From Stenotrophomonas sp. WZN-1 (lineage in GTDB: Bacteria; Pseudomonadota; Gammaproteobacteria; Xanthomonadales; Xanthomonadaceae), in NCBI RefSeq assembly GCF_002192255.1, contig NZ_CP021768.1, forward strand, positions 1,878,001 through 1,942,000: a DNA stretch of 64,000 bases, written 5' to 3'. Positions 46,823 to 55,921 of the stretch are shown in pieces; the stretch's first letter is position 1; each line of letters opens with the position of its first letter. The notes under the pieces are model-generated. The model did not search any database and was not told the DNA's origin. It was given only the letters and a program-made list of their open reading frames with translations. Made by a program: the position numbers and the translations under genes.

Positions 46823-47278
46823 TCAATTCCAGTTGTCGATCCTGATGTCGTGTGGGTTGGGCTGGCCCTTGCCGGATTCCACCAGCGCTTTGAGGCTGAG
46901 CAGGAAAACCGCCCACTTGGTACTGCAGTGGGAGGTGAACTCGACGCGTTCCTTCCAGCCTTCATGGGTGAACAGGACGATGCAGTAGTCACCTTCCTGC
47001 TTCAGCACGAAGCGCGCGCGGGTGCCGATCCATTCAGCAGGTCCGGCTAGGAACCGCCAGAGCACGAGCTCGCCTGGAATGAGCTGTTCCAGCTTCATTT
47101 CCATCGCGCCGATCTCCTGGCCGTTGTTCGTGAAGCGAGCCCTGACCGTGCCGCCGACCTCGCAGTCGCCCTGGGTGTCTTCGGCCCACCAGGCAGCGAC
47201 GCCTTCGGGCGTGGCCAGGGCCTGGTACACCTGGCTTGCGGGGGCCTTGATGCCGACCCTGTGTGCGATATCCACCAT
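46823..47278 (-). CDS. SRPBCC (AHSA1-type) domain protein, proximal copy
   Basis: A 151-residue START-like protein (VDIAHRVGIKAPASQVYQAL, GVAAWWAEDTQGD, EGWKERVEF). First gene of the SRPBCC-ArsR-SRPBCC unit. Homologous in fold to the distal copy but clearly diverged, so the two may have different ligands. Confidence 0.88.
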   Translation of the reverse strand: MVDIAHRVGIKAPASQVYQALATPEGVAAWWAEDTQGDCEVGGTVRARFTNNGQEIGAMEMKLEQLIPGELVLWRFLAGPAEWIGTRARFVLKQEGDYCIVLFTHEGWKERVEFTSHCSTKWAVFLLSLKALVESGKGQPNPHDIRIDNWN

Positions 47279-47388
47279 TGCGGGTTCCTCGCGATGGGCC
47301 GGCAGGCGCCGCCCTTGAGCGGACTATATGCAGGTAAATACCTGCATGTCAAATCCGGCCCCGGAAGACCGGGGGTGGGCGGGCGGGG

Positions 47389-49188
47389 CTAGTGTTGTCT
47401 GGGCACGAACTGCTCGCGTACTGCCTTGGCCAGAACGTCCGGCGGCAGCAGGCCCTGGTCGATGAGGAAGTTGTTGAATGCAAGGCGGTCGAACCGGTGG
47501 CCCAGTGCGATCTCGGTTTCCATGCGCAGTTCGAGGATGCGGCTGTAGCCATAGAAATAGGCGCCAGCCTGGCCCGGTGCGTTGAAGGTGTAGCGATCCA
47601 GCTCCTGCTGGATCATCGCTTCGGACAGGCCGACGTCGTCGCGCAGGATGCGTGCTGCGGCGGGACGGTCGATCTGGCCCAGGTTGATCATCGGATCGAG
47701 CATGGCCCGTGCTGCGCGCATCAGGCGGAACTGCAGGGCGATGAACTGGCCGTCGAGCGGTTCGTACGGGACCATTTCTGCTTCGGTATACAGCGCCCAT
47801 CCTTCGATGTTGACGGAGTTGAACGCGAACAGCGTGCGTGCCAGCGAGACCCCACGCTCGATCATCGCGGTGAACTGCAGTTCGTGGCCCGGCCGTCCCT
47901 CGTGGGCGGACATCGTCCAGCGCGCGGCATCGAAATTGAAGTCGTCGTAGTGCAGGGTGTTGCCGTTGGCAGTGGCCAGTGCAACGGGCAGGACGAACTG
48001 ACCCTGCTGCCCGGTGTTGCCGACCAGCGGCGCCGGCAGCAGATGCGGGGCCTGCACCACGGCCGATTCCGCCGGGGTGCCAAGGCGGACGATTATCGGC
48101 CGGGCCGGCAAGTCGACGATGCGCTGGGTGCGGATGATGGGCTCGATCGCCTTGATGGCCTGCTGATAGCGCGCGACCAGCTGCTCGTTGGGGATGGCAT
48201 TCTTCTTCAGGGCGCGGACCACTGCGACGTGATCGTGCGGATCGGTGACCTGCAATCCATGTTCCTTGACCACACGGGGTGCCAGCTGCTGCATGGCCGC
48301 GCGTGTTTCCATGAACTCCACCTGCGCGCGCTGCACCAGCAGCTGCGGATCGATGTCGATGCCGATCTGCCGGAGCTGGTTGGCATACAGCGCAGGCGGC
48401 AGCCGCGTATCTACGCGCGCATCGGGCAGCACCGTCGTACGCACCCATTGCGCGTAGTCCTTCAACTGCGCTTCCATCAATGCCAGGCTGGCCTCGGCAC
48501 CAGGCTGCGGGTAACGGGCGAACAGGGACCGGATGCCGGTGATGTAGGTGTTGATGTTGCCCAGGGCCTGTTCGACCTCTGCCTTGGAGGGCCGAAGCAG
48601 GCGGTGATCAGTCGCGTGTTCGGTGTAGCGGGCCTTGGCCAGTTCGGTGAACGGCGGCGATGTGCCGTCCTGCCCCACGTACCGCTGCAGGCGTTGTGCC
48701 GCGAATGCGCGGCGCTCCGGCGTGGCCTGATCGGAGAGCAGGGTGCGGAGACCGTTGAACATGATCTGCGGCGCATCGCGCCACGGCAGTGACAGCTGCT
48801 CGTTGAGCTGGCTGCTGGCAATGGCCTCGTCGGCGGCGCGGATCATGATGTCCAGGTCCTGACGGACGTTCGGGTCCTGTTCGTTGGCCCGCTGTGCCTT
48901 CAGCTGGTCGCGGGCCTTCGCGCTGGCGGCGCGGAAGCGCGCGGGGAAGCCCGGTTGCAGGTCGGTGATGAGGCGGTCGTAGCCGGGGATGCCCATGAAC
49001 GACATGTCCTCGGGGCCGAACGGCGCCTGCGCATCCAGCAGGATCTGTGCGTACTGGTTGCTGCGGGCGACCCAGGCAGCCGATGACGTGGGGCCTGGAT
49101 GCACCTCGGCCGCTCGGAGTGGCGTGGCGGCGAGGGTCCACGATGCCGAGAGGGTGAGCGCGATCACGAAAGGAAGGCGGCGGTTCAT
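47389..49188 (-). CDS. Exported DUF885 family protein
   Basis: A 599-residue protein with a signal peptide (residues about 1-27). The DUF885 signature MSAHEGRPGHELQF (HExxPGH) and WALYTEAEM are present; the family is related to M32-type metallopeptidases and may hydrolyse peptides in the periplasm, but activity is unproven. The C-terminal ILELRMETEIALGH and LPPDVLAKAVREQF segments fit the family. Confidence 0.88.
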   Translation of the reverse strand: MNRRLPFVIALTLSASWTLAATPLRAAEVHPGPTSSAAWVARSNQYAQILLDAQAPFGPEDMSFMGIPGYDRLITDLQPGFPARFRAASAKARDQLKAQRANEQDPNVRQDLDIMIRAADEAIASSQLNEQLSLPWRDAPQIMFNGLRTLLSDQATPERRAFAAQRLQRYVGQDGTSPPFTELAKARYTEHATDHRLLRPSKAEVEQALGNINTYITGIRSLFARYPQPGAEASLALMEAQLKDYAQWVRTTVLPDARVDTRLPPALYANQLRQIGIDIDPQLLVQRAQVEFMETRAAMQQLAPRVVKEHGLQVTDPHDHVAVVRALKKNAIPNEQLVARYQQAIKAIEPIIRTQRIVDLPARPIIVRLGTPAESAVVQAPHLLPAPLVGNTGQQGQFVLPVALATANGNTLHYDDFNFDAARWTMSAHEGRPGHELQFTAMIERGVSLARTLFAFNSVNIEGWALYTEAEMVPYEPLDGQFIALQFRLMRAARAMLDPMINLGQIDRPAAARILRDDVGLSEAMIQQELDRYTFNAPGQAGAYFYGYSRILELRMETEIALGHRFDRLAFNNFLIDQGLLPPDVLAKAVREQFVPRQH

Positions 49189-49361
49189 GGGGCATCCTTG
49201 GTGGGTGGTTCGCCGCAGATTCGGTGGCGGTCTTCGGGGTGAACAGCGCTGGAAGTCATGTGGACTTCCGACTGCTTCAGTCCGGTACAGGTGGCTGCGG
49301 TGGGCGCCGGACTGATCGAGTTGACCGACGATCGCGGCTATCCTTCACTGGGGTTCATGGC

Positions 49362-49904
49362 ATGACAGGCGTGGAACGTATGACGGGAACAGGAAAGGAC
49401 ATCTTGAACGTCCGCCGTGCCAGCGAGGCCGATGCCCCTGCGGTGCTGGCGCTCTTCGACGAAGTCATCGAATGGTTCGTATCGATCGGCAATGTGCAGC
49501 AATGGGGCAGTGAGCCGTGGTCGACGATGCCGCGCAGGATCACCCAGGTGACCGATGCGTGCGCGCTGCCGGGAGCATGGGTTGCGCAGAACGAGCAGGG
49601 TGATGCGCGCGCGTTCCTGGCGCTGGGTGAGTCGATGCCCTATGTGCCTGCACCCACCGGGCCGGAACTGTATGTGCGGGTACTGGTGGCCTCGCGTGAC
49701 GTGCGCGTGCGTGGCATCGGCCGCCGCCTGATGGCCTTTGCCGATGAGCAGGCGCGGGCTGCCGGGTTCGACCATCTGCGCGTGGACTGCTACGGCGGTG
49801 GCAACGGTGACCTGGTGCGCTTCTATGAGTCTTGCGGCTATACGCGCATCGCGCCGTTCAACGTGGACGGCTGGCCGGGCATGCTGCTGGGGCGACAGCT
49901 CTGA
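49362..49904 (+). CDS. GNAT family N-acetyltransferase
   Basis: A 180-residue acetyltransferase: acetyl-CoA loop DVRVRGIGRRLMAFA (R-x2-G-x-G) and the C-terminal FYESCGYTRI. ATG at 49362 is used; ATG at 49380 (MTGTGKDIL) is an alternative. It stands alone; substrate unknown. Confidence 0.87.
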   Translation: MTGVERMTGTGKDILNVRRASEADAPAVLALFDEVIEWFVSIGNVQQWGSEPWSTMPRRITQVTDACALPGAWVAQNEQGDARAFLALGESMPYVPAPTGPELYVRVLVASRDVRVRGIGRRLMAFADEQARAAGFDHLRVDCYGGGNGDLVRFYESCGYTRIAPFNVDGWPGMLLGRQL

Positions 49905-49929
49905 AGTGGCTGCGTCATTCGGTCGCAGC

Positions 49930-49957
49930 GTGCTGCCGGCCAGCGGCCGGCACTACC
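49930..49957. repeat. SMAG monomer
   Basis: gccggcc-agc-ggccggc hairpin followed by actacc, the same type as at 20138-20213, just after the GNAT stop. Confidence 0.8.
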
Positions 49958-49962
49958 TGGAA

Positions 49963-50964
49963 TCAGCAGCCGACCAGCCGATCCGCACCAATCCCGCTGC
50001 GGTGCTGGCTGCGGTATTCGGTCGGGCTGGCCTCGACCTGGCCACGGAAGTGGCGACGGAACGATTCCTGCGAACCAAAACCGGCCTGCTCGGCAATCCA
50101 CTGCAAGGGCCGGTCGGTGGTTTCCAGTAGCTCACGGGCGAAGGCCACGCGCTCGCGGATCAGCCAGTCGATGGGTGACAGGCCGGTCGCTTCCAGGAAC
50201 TGCCGTTGCAGGGTGCGCTGGCTGAGTGCGGCCTGCTCGGCGAGGCTGCCAAGCGAGTGCGGCTCGCGCAGGTTGCGGCGCATCCATTCCATCAGTTTTG
50301 CCAGGCGCGAGGGCTCGCCATGGGGAATGGCGCGGCTGACGCGCTGGCTGCGTCCGGCATCACGCCACGGTGCCAACACCAGCCGTTCGGCGACCAGGTT
50401 GGCCACGCGCGCGCCGTAATCCTTGCGCACCATGTGCAGCATCATGTCCATGCCGGTGGCCGATCCGGCCGAGGTGATGATGCTGCCGGTGTCGACGTAC
50501 AGCACGTCCTCACGCACGTCGATGCGCGGGAACTCCCGCGCAAGCGCTTCGGTGAGGCGCCAGTGGGTGGTGGCCTGGCGGCCATCGAGCAGCCCGGCCC
50601 AGGCCAGCACGAAGGCACCGGAGCAGATCGAAGCGATGCGTGCGCCGCGTGCGTGGGCGCGGATCAGTGCATCGAGCAGGGCCTGTGGAGGACGTTCACT
50701 GGGTTCGCGCCAACCGGGGATGACGATGATGTCGGCGTCTTCAACGGCGTCGAGCGAGTAGGGCAGCTGCATCTGGGTGCTGCCGAGCATGCGCAGCGTG
50801 CCGGGTTCGCCCGCGCACAGCTGGGTGCGGTACCAGGCCACGCCCAGCTCGGGCCTTATCGGCGCGAACAGGCCCACCGCACAGCCGAACTCGAACAGCC
50901 CCTGGCCATGGCAGGCGACGATGGCGACGAGCGGCGCGGTGGGATCGGCGGGTGGGCTGGGCAT
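49963..50964 (-). CDS. GlxA-type AraC regulator with DJ-1/PfpI domain
   Basis: A 333-residue regulator: N-terminal DJ-1/PfpI-like sensor (about 10-190, with the IVIPGW and ICSGAFVLAWAG loops) and C-terminal AraC helix-turn-helix pair (SLAEQAALSQRTLQRQFLEA and AEQAGFGSQESFRRHFRG). Relatives control amine and amino-acid catabolism. It is divergent from the TonB receptor gene with a 216-base gap, so it is a candidate regulator of the downstream sulfur cluster. Confidence 0.9.
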   Translation of the reverse strand: MPSPPADPTAPLVAIVACHGQGLFEFGCAVGLFAPIRPELGVAWYRTQLCAGEPGTLRMLGSTQMQLPYSLDAVEDADIIVIPGWREPSERPPQALLDALIRAHARGARIASICSGAFVLAWAGLLDGRQATTHWRLTEALAREFPRIDVREDVLYVDTGSIITSAGSATGMDMMLHMVRKDYGARVANLVAERLVLAPWRDAGRSQRVSRAIPHGEPSRLAKLMEWMRRNLREPHSLGSLAEQAALSQRTLQRQFLEATGLSPIDWLIRERVAFARELLETTDRPLQWIAEQAGFGSQESFRRHFRGQVEASPTEYRSQHRSGIGADRLVGC

Positions 50965-51180
50965 GGCTTGATGCTACGGGTGGAGGTGCGCGGCGCGGAG
51001 TGGTGCGCGGGCATGAGGTGATGCCTGCGGGGTATATGGAGGCCGGGGCCGCCTAACGTCATTACCAGCGGTCATGTGGGTGGCCGGATATGACGGTTGG
51101 GTGACGCGATCCCGCCTGTCGCCGTGGGTGAACAGGCCCTTGAATGGAAGCGTGTTTCCGGCCCACCCCCACGAGCCCCC

Positions 51181-53757
51181 ATGCCTGCCGCCCACGCCCC
51201 TGTCCTGAGCACTCTTGCTGTTCTGATCACAGCCATTCTCGCCGCCACACCGAGCCATGCGGCTGAAGCCGATGCAGATCCTGCCACCACCGCGGCGACG
51301 GCCAACGTTGCTGCATCCACGCTGGATGCGGTGGTGGTGACCGGCTCACGCACCAGCACGCGTACGGTGAAGAACAGCTCTACACCGATCGACGTGATCT
51401 CCGCCGAGGACCTCGCTGCTACCGGGCAGGGCAACCTGCTGGAAGCGCTGCAGCGCAGCTTGCCGTCGCTGAGCCAGATCGGCGGTTACCAGAGCGATCA
51501 GGAAAGCCTCATTCGCGGCTATCAGCTGCGCAACCTGTCGCCGGGCTACACGTTGGTGCTGGTGAATGGGAAGCGCCGCAATGCCAGCGCCTATGTAAGT
51601 GGTGCCAATGGGGGCGGCTTCCCCGGCCATGCGTGGGCTGACCTGGCGTTGATTCCGGTCTCGGCCATCGACCATGTGGAAGTGCTGCGCGATGGCGCTT
51701 CGGCCATCTACGGTTCGGATGCGATCACCGGCGTGGTCAACGTGATCCTGAAATCGCAGGCGCACGGTGGCGATGTGTCGGTGGAGAGCGGGCAGAGCAT
51801 CGATGGTGATGGTTCGCGTACCAGCGTGCGCGCCAATGTCGGCCTGCCGTGGGGCGAGGATGGCTTCGTCAACTTGTCTGGTGAGACCACCCGCCAGCAT
51901 CATGCAATCCGCACCCGGCGCTACATCGATGGCTACCTGAGCTATCCGGCAGTGGATGGCAGCGGCAATCTGGTGGCGCTGCGGCCGAACAATCGTTTGC
52001 CAGCAGGTGCCACGCCGAATCCAGCCGAGGCCAACCGAAATGCCGAGGCCAACACCATCCTCAGCTCGCCGTCGTATGCGTTGAAGGCCTTCGCGGTGAA
52101 CGTGGGGCATGGCCTGGGTGAGAGCGCGCAGTTCTACGCCAATGCCACGGCCAGCGATCGCGCCGCGCAGGCGATCCAGAACTTCCGCCTGCCGGCGACC
52201 ATCTTCACCACCTACAAGGCCCCCGGCGTGCTGGGCGTGTTTCCCGATGGCTTCCTGCCAGTGCTGGAAACCAAGGAGAAGCAGTACACCGGTACGGCCG
52301 GTGTGAAAGGCCAGATCGCGGGTTGGGATTACGACGCCAGCCTGACCGGCAACCGCAGCACGGTGCGCACCTACACGCGCAATTCGGTGAATTACTCGCT
52401 GCCGTACCCCGGGTCGCCCACTGATTTCTATGACGGCAAGCTGGACTACCAGCAGGGCATCGCCAACCTGGACCTGCGCCGAGGTTTCGAGGTGGCGGCG
52501 TTTGCTTCGCCGGCGGAGGTGAGCGCGGGCGCCGAGTATCAGCACGAGCAGTACGAGCGCGGGGCAGGGCAGTGGGAGTCGTACACCGGCTTCGGTGCGG
52601 CGGCCTTCGTCGGCTATTCCATTGCGGACGCGGTGAAGGCCACCCGTAACAGCAAAGCGGTGTACGCGGGTGCGGCCACCAACATCACCTCGCGCTGGTA
52701 CCTGGATGCTGCCGCGCGCTGGGAAGACCATTCCGATTTCGGCAGCGTTTCCACCGGCCGCCTGACCACCCGCTTCGACTTCACCGACGCGCTGGGCCTA
52801 CGTGCCACGGTCAGCAACGGTTTCCATGCACCCAGCCTGGGCGCGCAGTACTACCAGGCCACCGGCAGCTGCCCGTGCGGGACCACGCTGGTGGCGCAGG
52901 TGTCTTCGCCGGCGGCGGTTGCGTTGGGTGCCACGCCGCTGAAGCCAGAGAAGGCCACCAACTACAGCCTTGGCGTGACCTGGGACCCGAGCCCGGCGTT
53001 CCACCTGGCAGTGGATGCCTATCAGATCGACATCCGCGGCCAGCTCGGGCAGTCCAGCCAGATCGGCTACAACGCGCAGGATCCGGCGCGCATCACCGAC
53101 AACAGCGGCACGGTGCTGAGTGCGGCGCAGAAGAGCACGATCGATGCGCTGCTGGGTTCGGCCGGCATCAGCATCCTGCCGGGTGATGCGTTCTATGCCA
53201 GCTATTTCACCAACGTGGGTAACACGCGTACGCGCGGTGTCGAGCTGACCCTGGAGGCAAACCAGGACACCGCGTGGGGCAAGCTGCGCTGGAGCTACGC
53301 GGCCAACGTCGGCCGCACCACCATCCAGAAGGTCAGCGACATTCCGGCGGCACTGCAGGGGCTGCCGAACATCAACCTGCTGACCAAGTCCAGCGAGTAC
53401 GCGCTGCGCTTCCGCACGCCCAGCTACACGCAGGTGGCTGGGCTGGGCTGGCAGGACGGGCGCTGGCGCTCGAACCTGGACTTCACCTACTACGGCCCGA
53501 TCAAGCGACTGAACAACGGCGTGGAATACAAACAGCCGCCGGTGCTGGTGACCAACCTGTCCGGTGGCGTGGAACTGGGTGCGGGCTGGAGCGCGGCGTT
53601 GGGCATCAACAACGTGTTCGACAAGCGCACGCGCAAGGTGCCGGAGTACGCGCGCAGCGCGACCGATGTGGCGAGCATCGAGACCACCTGGGACAGCGGC
53701 GATGTGCTGAGCAACATTGGGGCCTACTGGTATGGCCGGGTCAGTTACCGGTTTTGA
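51181..53757 (+). CDS. TonB-dependent outer membrane receptor
   Basis: An 858-residue receptor. Signal peptide at residues 1-27, then the plug domain (LDAVVVTGSRTSTRTVKNSS, the DVISAEDLAATGQGN TonB-box-like entry and the EVLRDGASAIYGSDAITGVVN motif near 150-180) and a 22-stranded barrel ending in F (YWYGRVSYRF), which the BAM machinery needs. The ATG at 51181 gives a proper signal peptide. It precedes the FMN reductase by 52 bases, with a SMAG unit in between, and may import the substrate of the cluster. Confidence 0.93.
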   Translation: MPAAHAPVLSTLAVLITAILAATPSHAAEADADPATTAATANVAASTLDAVVVTGSRTSTRTVKNSSTPIDVISAEDLAATGQGNLLEALQRSLPSLSQIGGYQSDQESLIRGYQLRNLSPGYTLVLVNGKRRNASAYVSGANGGGFPGHAWADLALIPVSAIDHVEVLRDGASAIYGSDAITGVVNVILKSQAHGGDVSVESGQSIDGDGSRTSVRANVGLPWGEDGFVNLSGETTRQHHAIRTRRYIDGYLSYPAVDGSGNLVALRPNNRLPAGATPNPAEANRNAEANTILSSPSYALKAFAVNVGHGLGESAQFYANATASDRAAQAIQNFRLPATIFTTYKAPGVLGVFPDGFLPVLETKEKQYTGTAGVKGQIAGWDYDASLTGNRSTVRTYTRNSVNYSLPYPGSPTDFYDGKLDYQQGIANLDLRRGFEVAAFASPAEVSAGAEYQHEQYERGAGQWESYTGFGAAAFVGYSIADAVKATRNSKAVYAGAATNITSRWYLDAAARWEDHSDFGSVSTGRLTTRFDFTDALGLRATVSNGFHAPSLGAQYYQATGSCPCGTTLVAQVSSPAAVALGATPLKPEKATNYSLGVTWDPSPAFHLAVDAYQIDIRGQLGQSSQIGYNAQDPARITDNSGTVLSAAQKSTIDALLGSAGISILPGDAFYASYFTNVGNTRTRGVELTLEANQDTAWGKLRWSYAANVGRTTIQKVSDIPAALQGLPNINLLTKSSEYALRFRTPSYTQVAGLGWQDGRWRSNLDFTYYGPIKRLNNGVEYKQPPVLVTNLSGGVELGAGWSAALGINNVFDKRTRKVPEYARSATDVASIETTWDSGDVLSNIGAYWYGRVSYRF

Positions 53758-53771
53758 GGTTCAGGCGAAAC

Positions 53772-53797
53772 GTCGCCGGGCACGGCCCGGCGCTACC
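53772..53797. repeat. SMAG monomer
   Basis: gccgggc-ac-ggcccggc hairpin followed by gctacc, between the receptor and the reductase gene. Confidence 0.75.
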
Positions 53798-53809
53798 GAG
53801 GAGCGGGTC

Positions 53810-54391
53810 ATGTCTTCTGCATTGAAGGTGGTTGCATTGGTCGGGTCGACGACGAGTTCGGCGACATCGCGCACGTTGCTGCTGGTACGGCATCTGCTGG
53901 CGTCGCTGCAGCAGCGGATGCATGCCAGCGTGGACCTGCTGGAGCTGGCGCCGATCGCGCGTTCGCTGGGCCAGTCGTTGTCGCGCGCTGAAGTGGAGCC
54001 GGCGGTGGAACAGGTGCTGCAGACCATCGAGACCGCCGAACTGCTGGTGGTGGCCGCGCCGGTGCATCGCGGTTCGTATCCGGGGCTGTTCAAGCACCTG
54101 GTCGACTTCATCGAGCTGGAGGCGCTGGTGGATACGCCCGTGCTGTTGGCGGCAACCGGAGGCAGCGAGCGCCATGCGCTGGTGATCGACCACCAGTTGC
54201 GGCCGTTGTTCAGTTTCCTGCAGGCGCACACGCTGCCGGTCGGGGTATATGCCACGCCTGCCGACTTCGAGGGCGAGCACATCAACAGTGCAGCCTTGCA
54301 GGCACGCATCGCGCTGGCGGCCGAGCGTGCGGCCGGGCATCTGGCTACGCAGGGGCTGGCGGTAGCGGCGCCGCTGCGGCGCATCGCCTGA
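53810..54391 (+). CDS. NADPH-dependent FMN reductase (MsuE/SsuE-like)
   Basis: A 193-residue flavodoxin-fold reductase (VALVGSTTSSATSRTLLLV phosphate loop, APVHRGSYPGLFKHLVDFIE near 85-105, LAATGGSERHALVIDHQLRP). In the Msu/Ssu/Ytm systems it supplies reduced FMN to LLM monooxygenases; two such enzymes follow. RBS gaggag precedes the ATG at 53810. Confidence 0.92.
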   Translation: MSSALKVVALVGSTTSSATSRTLLLVRHLLASLQQRMHASVDLLELAPIARSLGQSLSRAEVEPAVEQVLQTIETAELLVVAAPVHRGSYPGLFKHLVDFIELEALVDTPVLLAATGGSERHALVIDHQLRPLFSFLQAHTLPVGVYATPADFEGEHINSAALQARIALAAERAAGHLATQGLAVAAPLRRIA

Positions 54392-54548
54392 AGCCATAAC
54401 CGGCGGCGCTTTGCTTATGGCCACGCCGCATCAGCATGACCGGATCTGACCGCCGATTGTCGCCAGGCATCGCTGCATCGACCGCCGGCATCTCTAGCAT
54501 CGATATCGAAGCGGCATCGCATTGCCGGCCCCGATAAGGACGACTCCA

Positions 54549-54911
54549 GTGACTTTCGACGCAGCAAGCAAACCCATCCTGTTCCTGCTGGACCGCGAGT
54601 TCGAGGACGGCCAGATCCCCGGCCAGCGCTTCTTCTGCCGGCACAGCCTGTTGCTGGAGGGCGCGCTGTCGAGCATCGATGGCCTGGACGCGCAGCTGGA
54701 TGTACGCCGCATCGGTTTCGCGCGGCCGCGCCGCGAGGTGATCGCCGAGATCGGTGAGCAGGACCAGTCGCTGCCGAAGCTGGTGCTGCCGCAGGGCGTG
54801 CGCAGCGACCTGGCCAGCGGCGCGCACCAGGACCGCCAGTACATCTCCGGTGCCGAGCCGATCCTGGCCGCGCTGAACGGCTTGCTCGGCATACCCGTGG
54901 CCCACCCCTGA
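54549..54911 (+). CDS. DUF3088 protein, thioredoxin-fold-like
   Basis: A 120-residue protein of the DUF3088 type (FLLDREFEDGQIPGQRFFCR near 10-30). A central LDVRRIGFARPRREVIAEIG and DQSLPKLVLP segment resembles the beta-strand and cis-Pro region of thioredoxin/glutathione-transferase folds. Start is GTG at 54549, set by the aagga box 8 bases upstream. It occupies the place that glutaredoxin-like YtnI has in the Bacillus ytmI operon, so a redox partner role is inferred. Confidence 0.8.
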   Translation: MTFDAASKPILFLLDREFEDGQIPGQRFFCRHSLLLEGALSSIDGLDAQLDVRRIGFARPRREVIAEIGEQDQSLPKLVLPQGVRSDLASGAHQDRQYISGAEPILAALNGLLGIPVAHP

Positions 54912-54925
54912 GCGAGGACGCGACC

Positions 54926-55903
54926 ATGAGCTATGAGATCAGCGTGCTGGACAAGAGCCCGGTGGCCGAGGGTGCCTCGCCAGAGCAGGCGCTGCGCAAC
55001 AGCCTGCAGTTGGCGCAGCGCGCCGAGCAGCTGGGCTACCACCGCTACTGGTTTGCCGAGCACCATGCTGCGCCGACGCTGGCCAGCCCGGCACCGGAAG
55101 TGCTGGCTGCGTGGGTACTGGCACAGACCCGGCGCATCCGCATCGGCAGTGGTGGGGTAATGCTGCGCCACTACGCGCCCTACAAAGTGGCGGAGAACTT
55201 CAACCTGCTGGCAGCGTTGGCGCCAGGGCGCGTCGATCTGGGCGTGGGCAAGGCCCCCGGTGGCCTGCCGGCCTCGACCGCCGCGCTGGCGGCCGGGCGT
55301 CCGGCGTTCACCGACTTCGATCAGCAACTGCGCGACCTGGAAGGCTATCTGTCGGGGACAGACACCGAGGCGCTGGCGCGGCCGATTCCGCAGCAGGCAC
55401 CGGAACGCTTCCTGCTCGGGGCCAGCCCGCAGAGCGCAAAGCAGGCGGCCGAACTGGGCTGGCGCTTTGTCTACGCCGCGCACTTCGATGGCGACCCGAA
55501 GCACATCGAGGCCGCGTTCGACGCCTACCGCAACGTCTCCTCGCAGCCACCGCTGCTGGCCACGGTAGCCTTCGCCGCGCCGACTGCCGAAGCAGCAGCG
55601 CGTCATATCGGTGCGCTGCGCGTCCACAAGCTGCACCTCGGCCCCGGGCAGACGGTGAACCTGCCCAGCCCCGAGGCGGCTGCAGAGTACGCGCGCCAGG
55701 TGGGCGTGGCCGACTTCCGCATCGAGGAAACGCGCCCCAGCGTGCTGTCCGGTGATGCGCAGCACGTGCGTGACGAACTCGATGCGCTGCACCGGCGTTT
55801 CGGCGTGGGCGAGTTCATTCTCGATGCGCCGGTGGCCGATCTCGACGCGCGCCTGACATCCCTTGAACTGCTGTCGCCCGCGCCGCGCGCGGCGGTGGCC
55901 TGA
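54926..55903 (+). CDS. LLM-class flavin-dependent monooxygenase, YtmO-like
   Basis: A 325-residue luciferase-like TIM-barrel monooxygenase (HRYWFAEHHAAPTLASPAPEV, RIRIGSGGVMLRHYAPYKVAE, PGRVDLGVGKAPGG). These use reduced FMN and oxygen. Size and type match Bacillus YtmO. It is 14 bases after the DUF3088 gene and 18 before the second monooxygenase. Confidence 0.92.
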   Translation: MSYEISVLDKSPVAEGASPEQALRNSLQLAQRAEQLGYHRYWFAEHHAAPTLASPAPEVLAAWVLAQTRRIRIGSGGVMLRHYAPYKVAENFNLLAALAPGRVDLGVGKAPGGLPASTAALAAGRPAFTDFDQQLRDLEGYLSGTDTEALARPIPQQAPERFLLGASPQSAKQAAELGWRFVYAAHFDGDPKHIEAAFDAYRNVSSQPPLLATVAFAAPTAEAAARHIGALRVHKLHLGPGQTVNLPSPEAAAEYARQVGVADFRIEETRPSVLSGDAQHVRDELDALHRRFGVGEFILDAPVADLDARLTSLELLSPAPRAAVA

Positions 55904-55921
55904 CCTGCAGGAGCCATTCCC

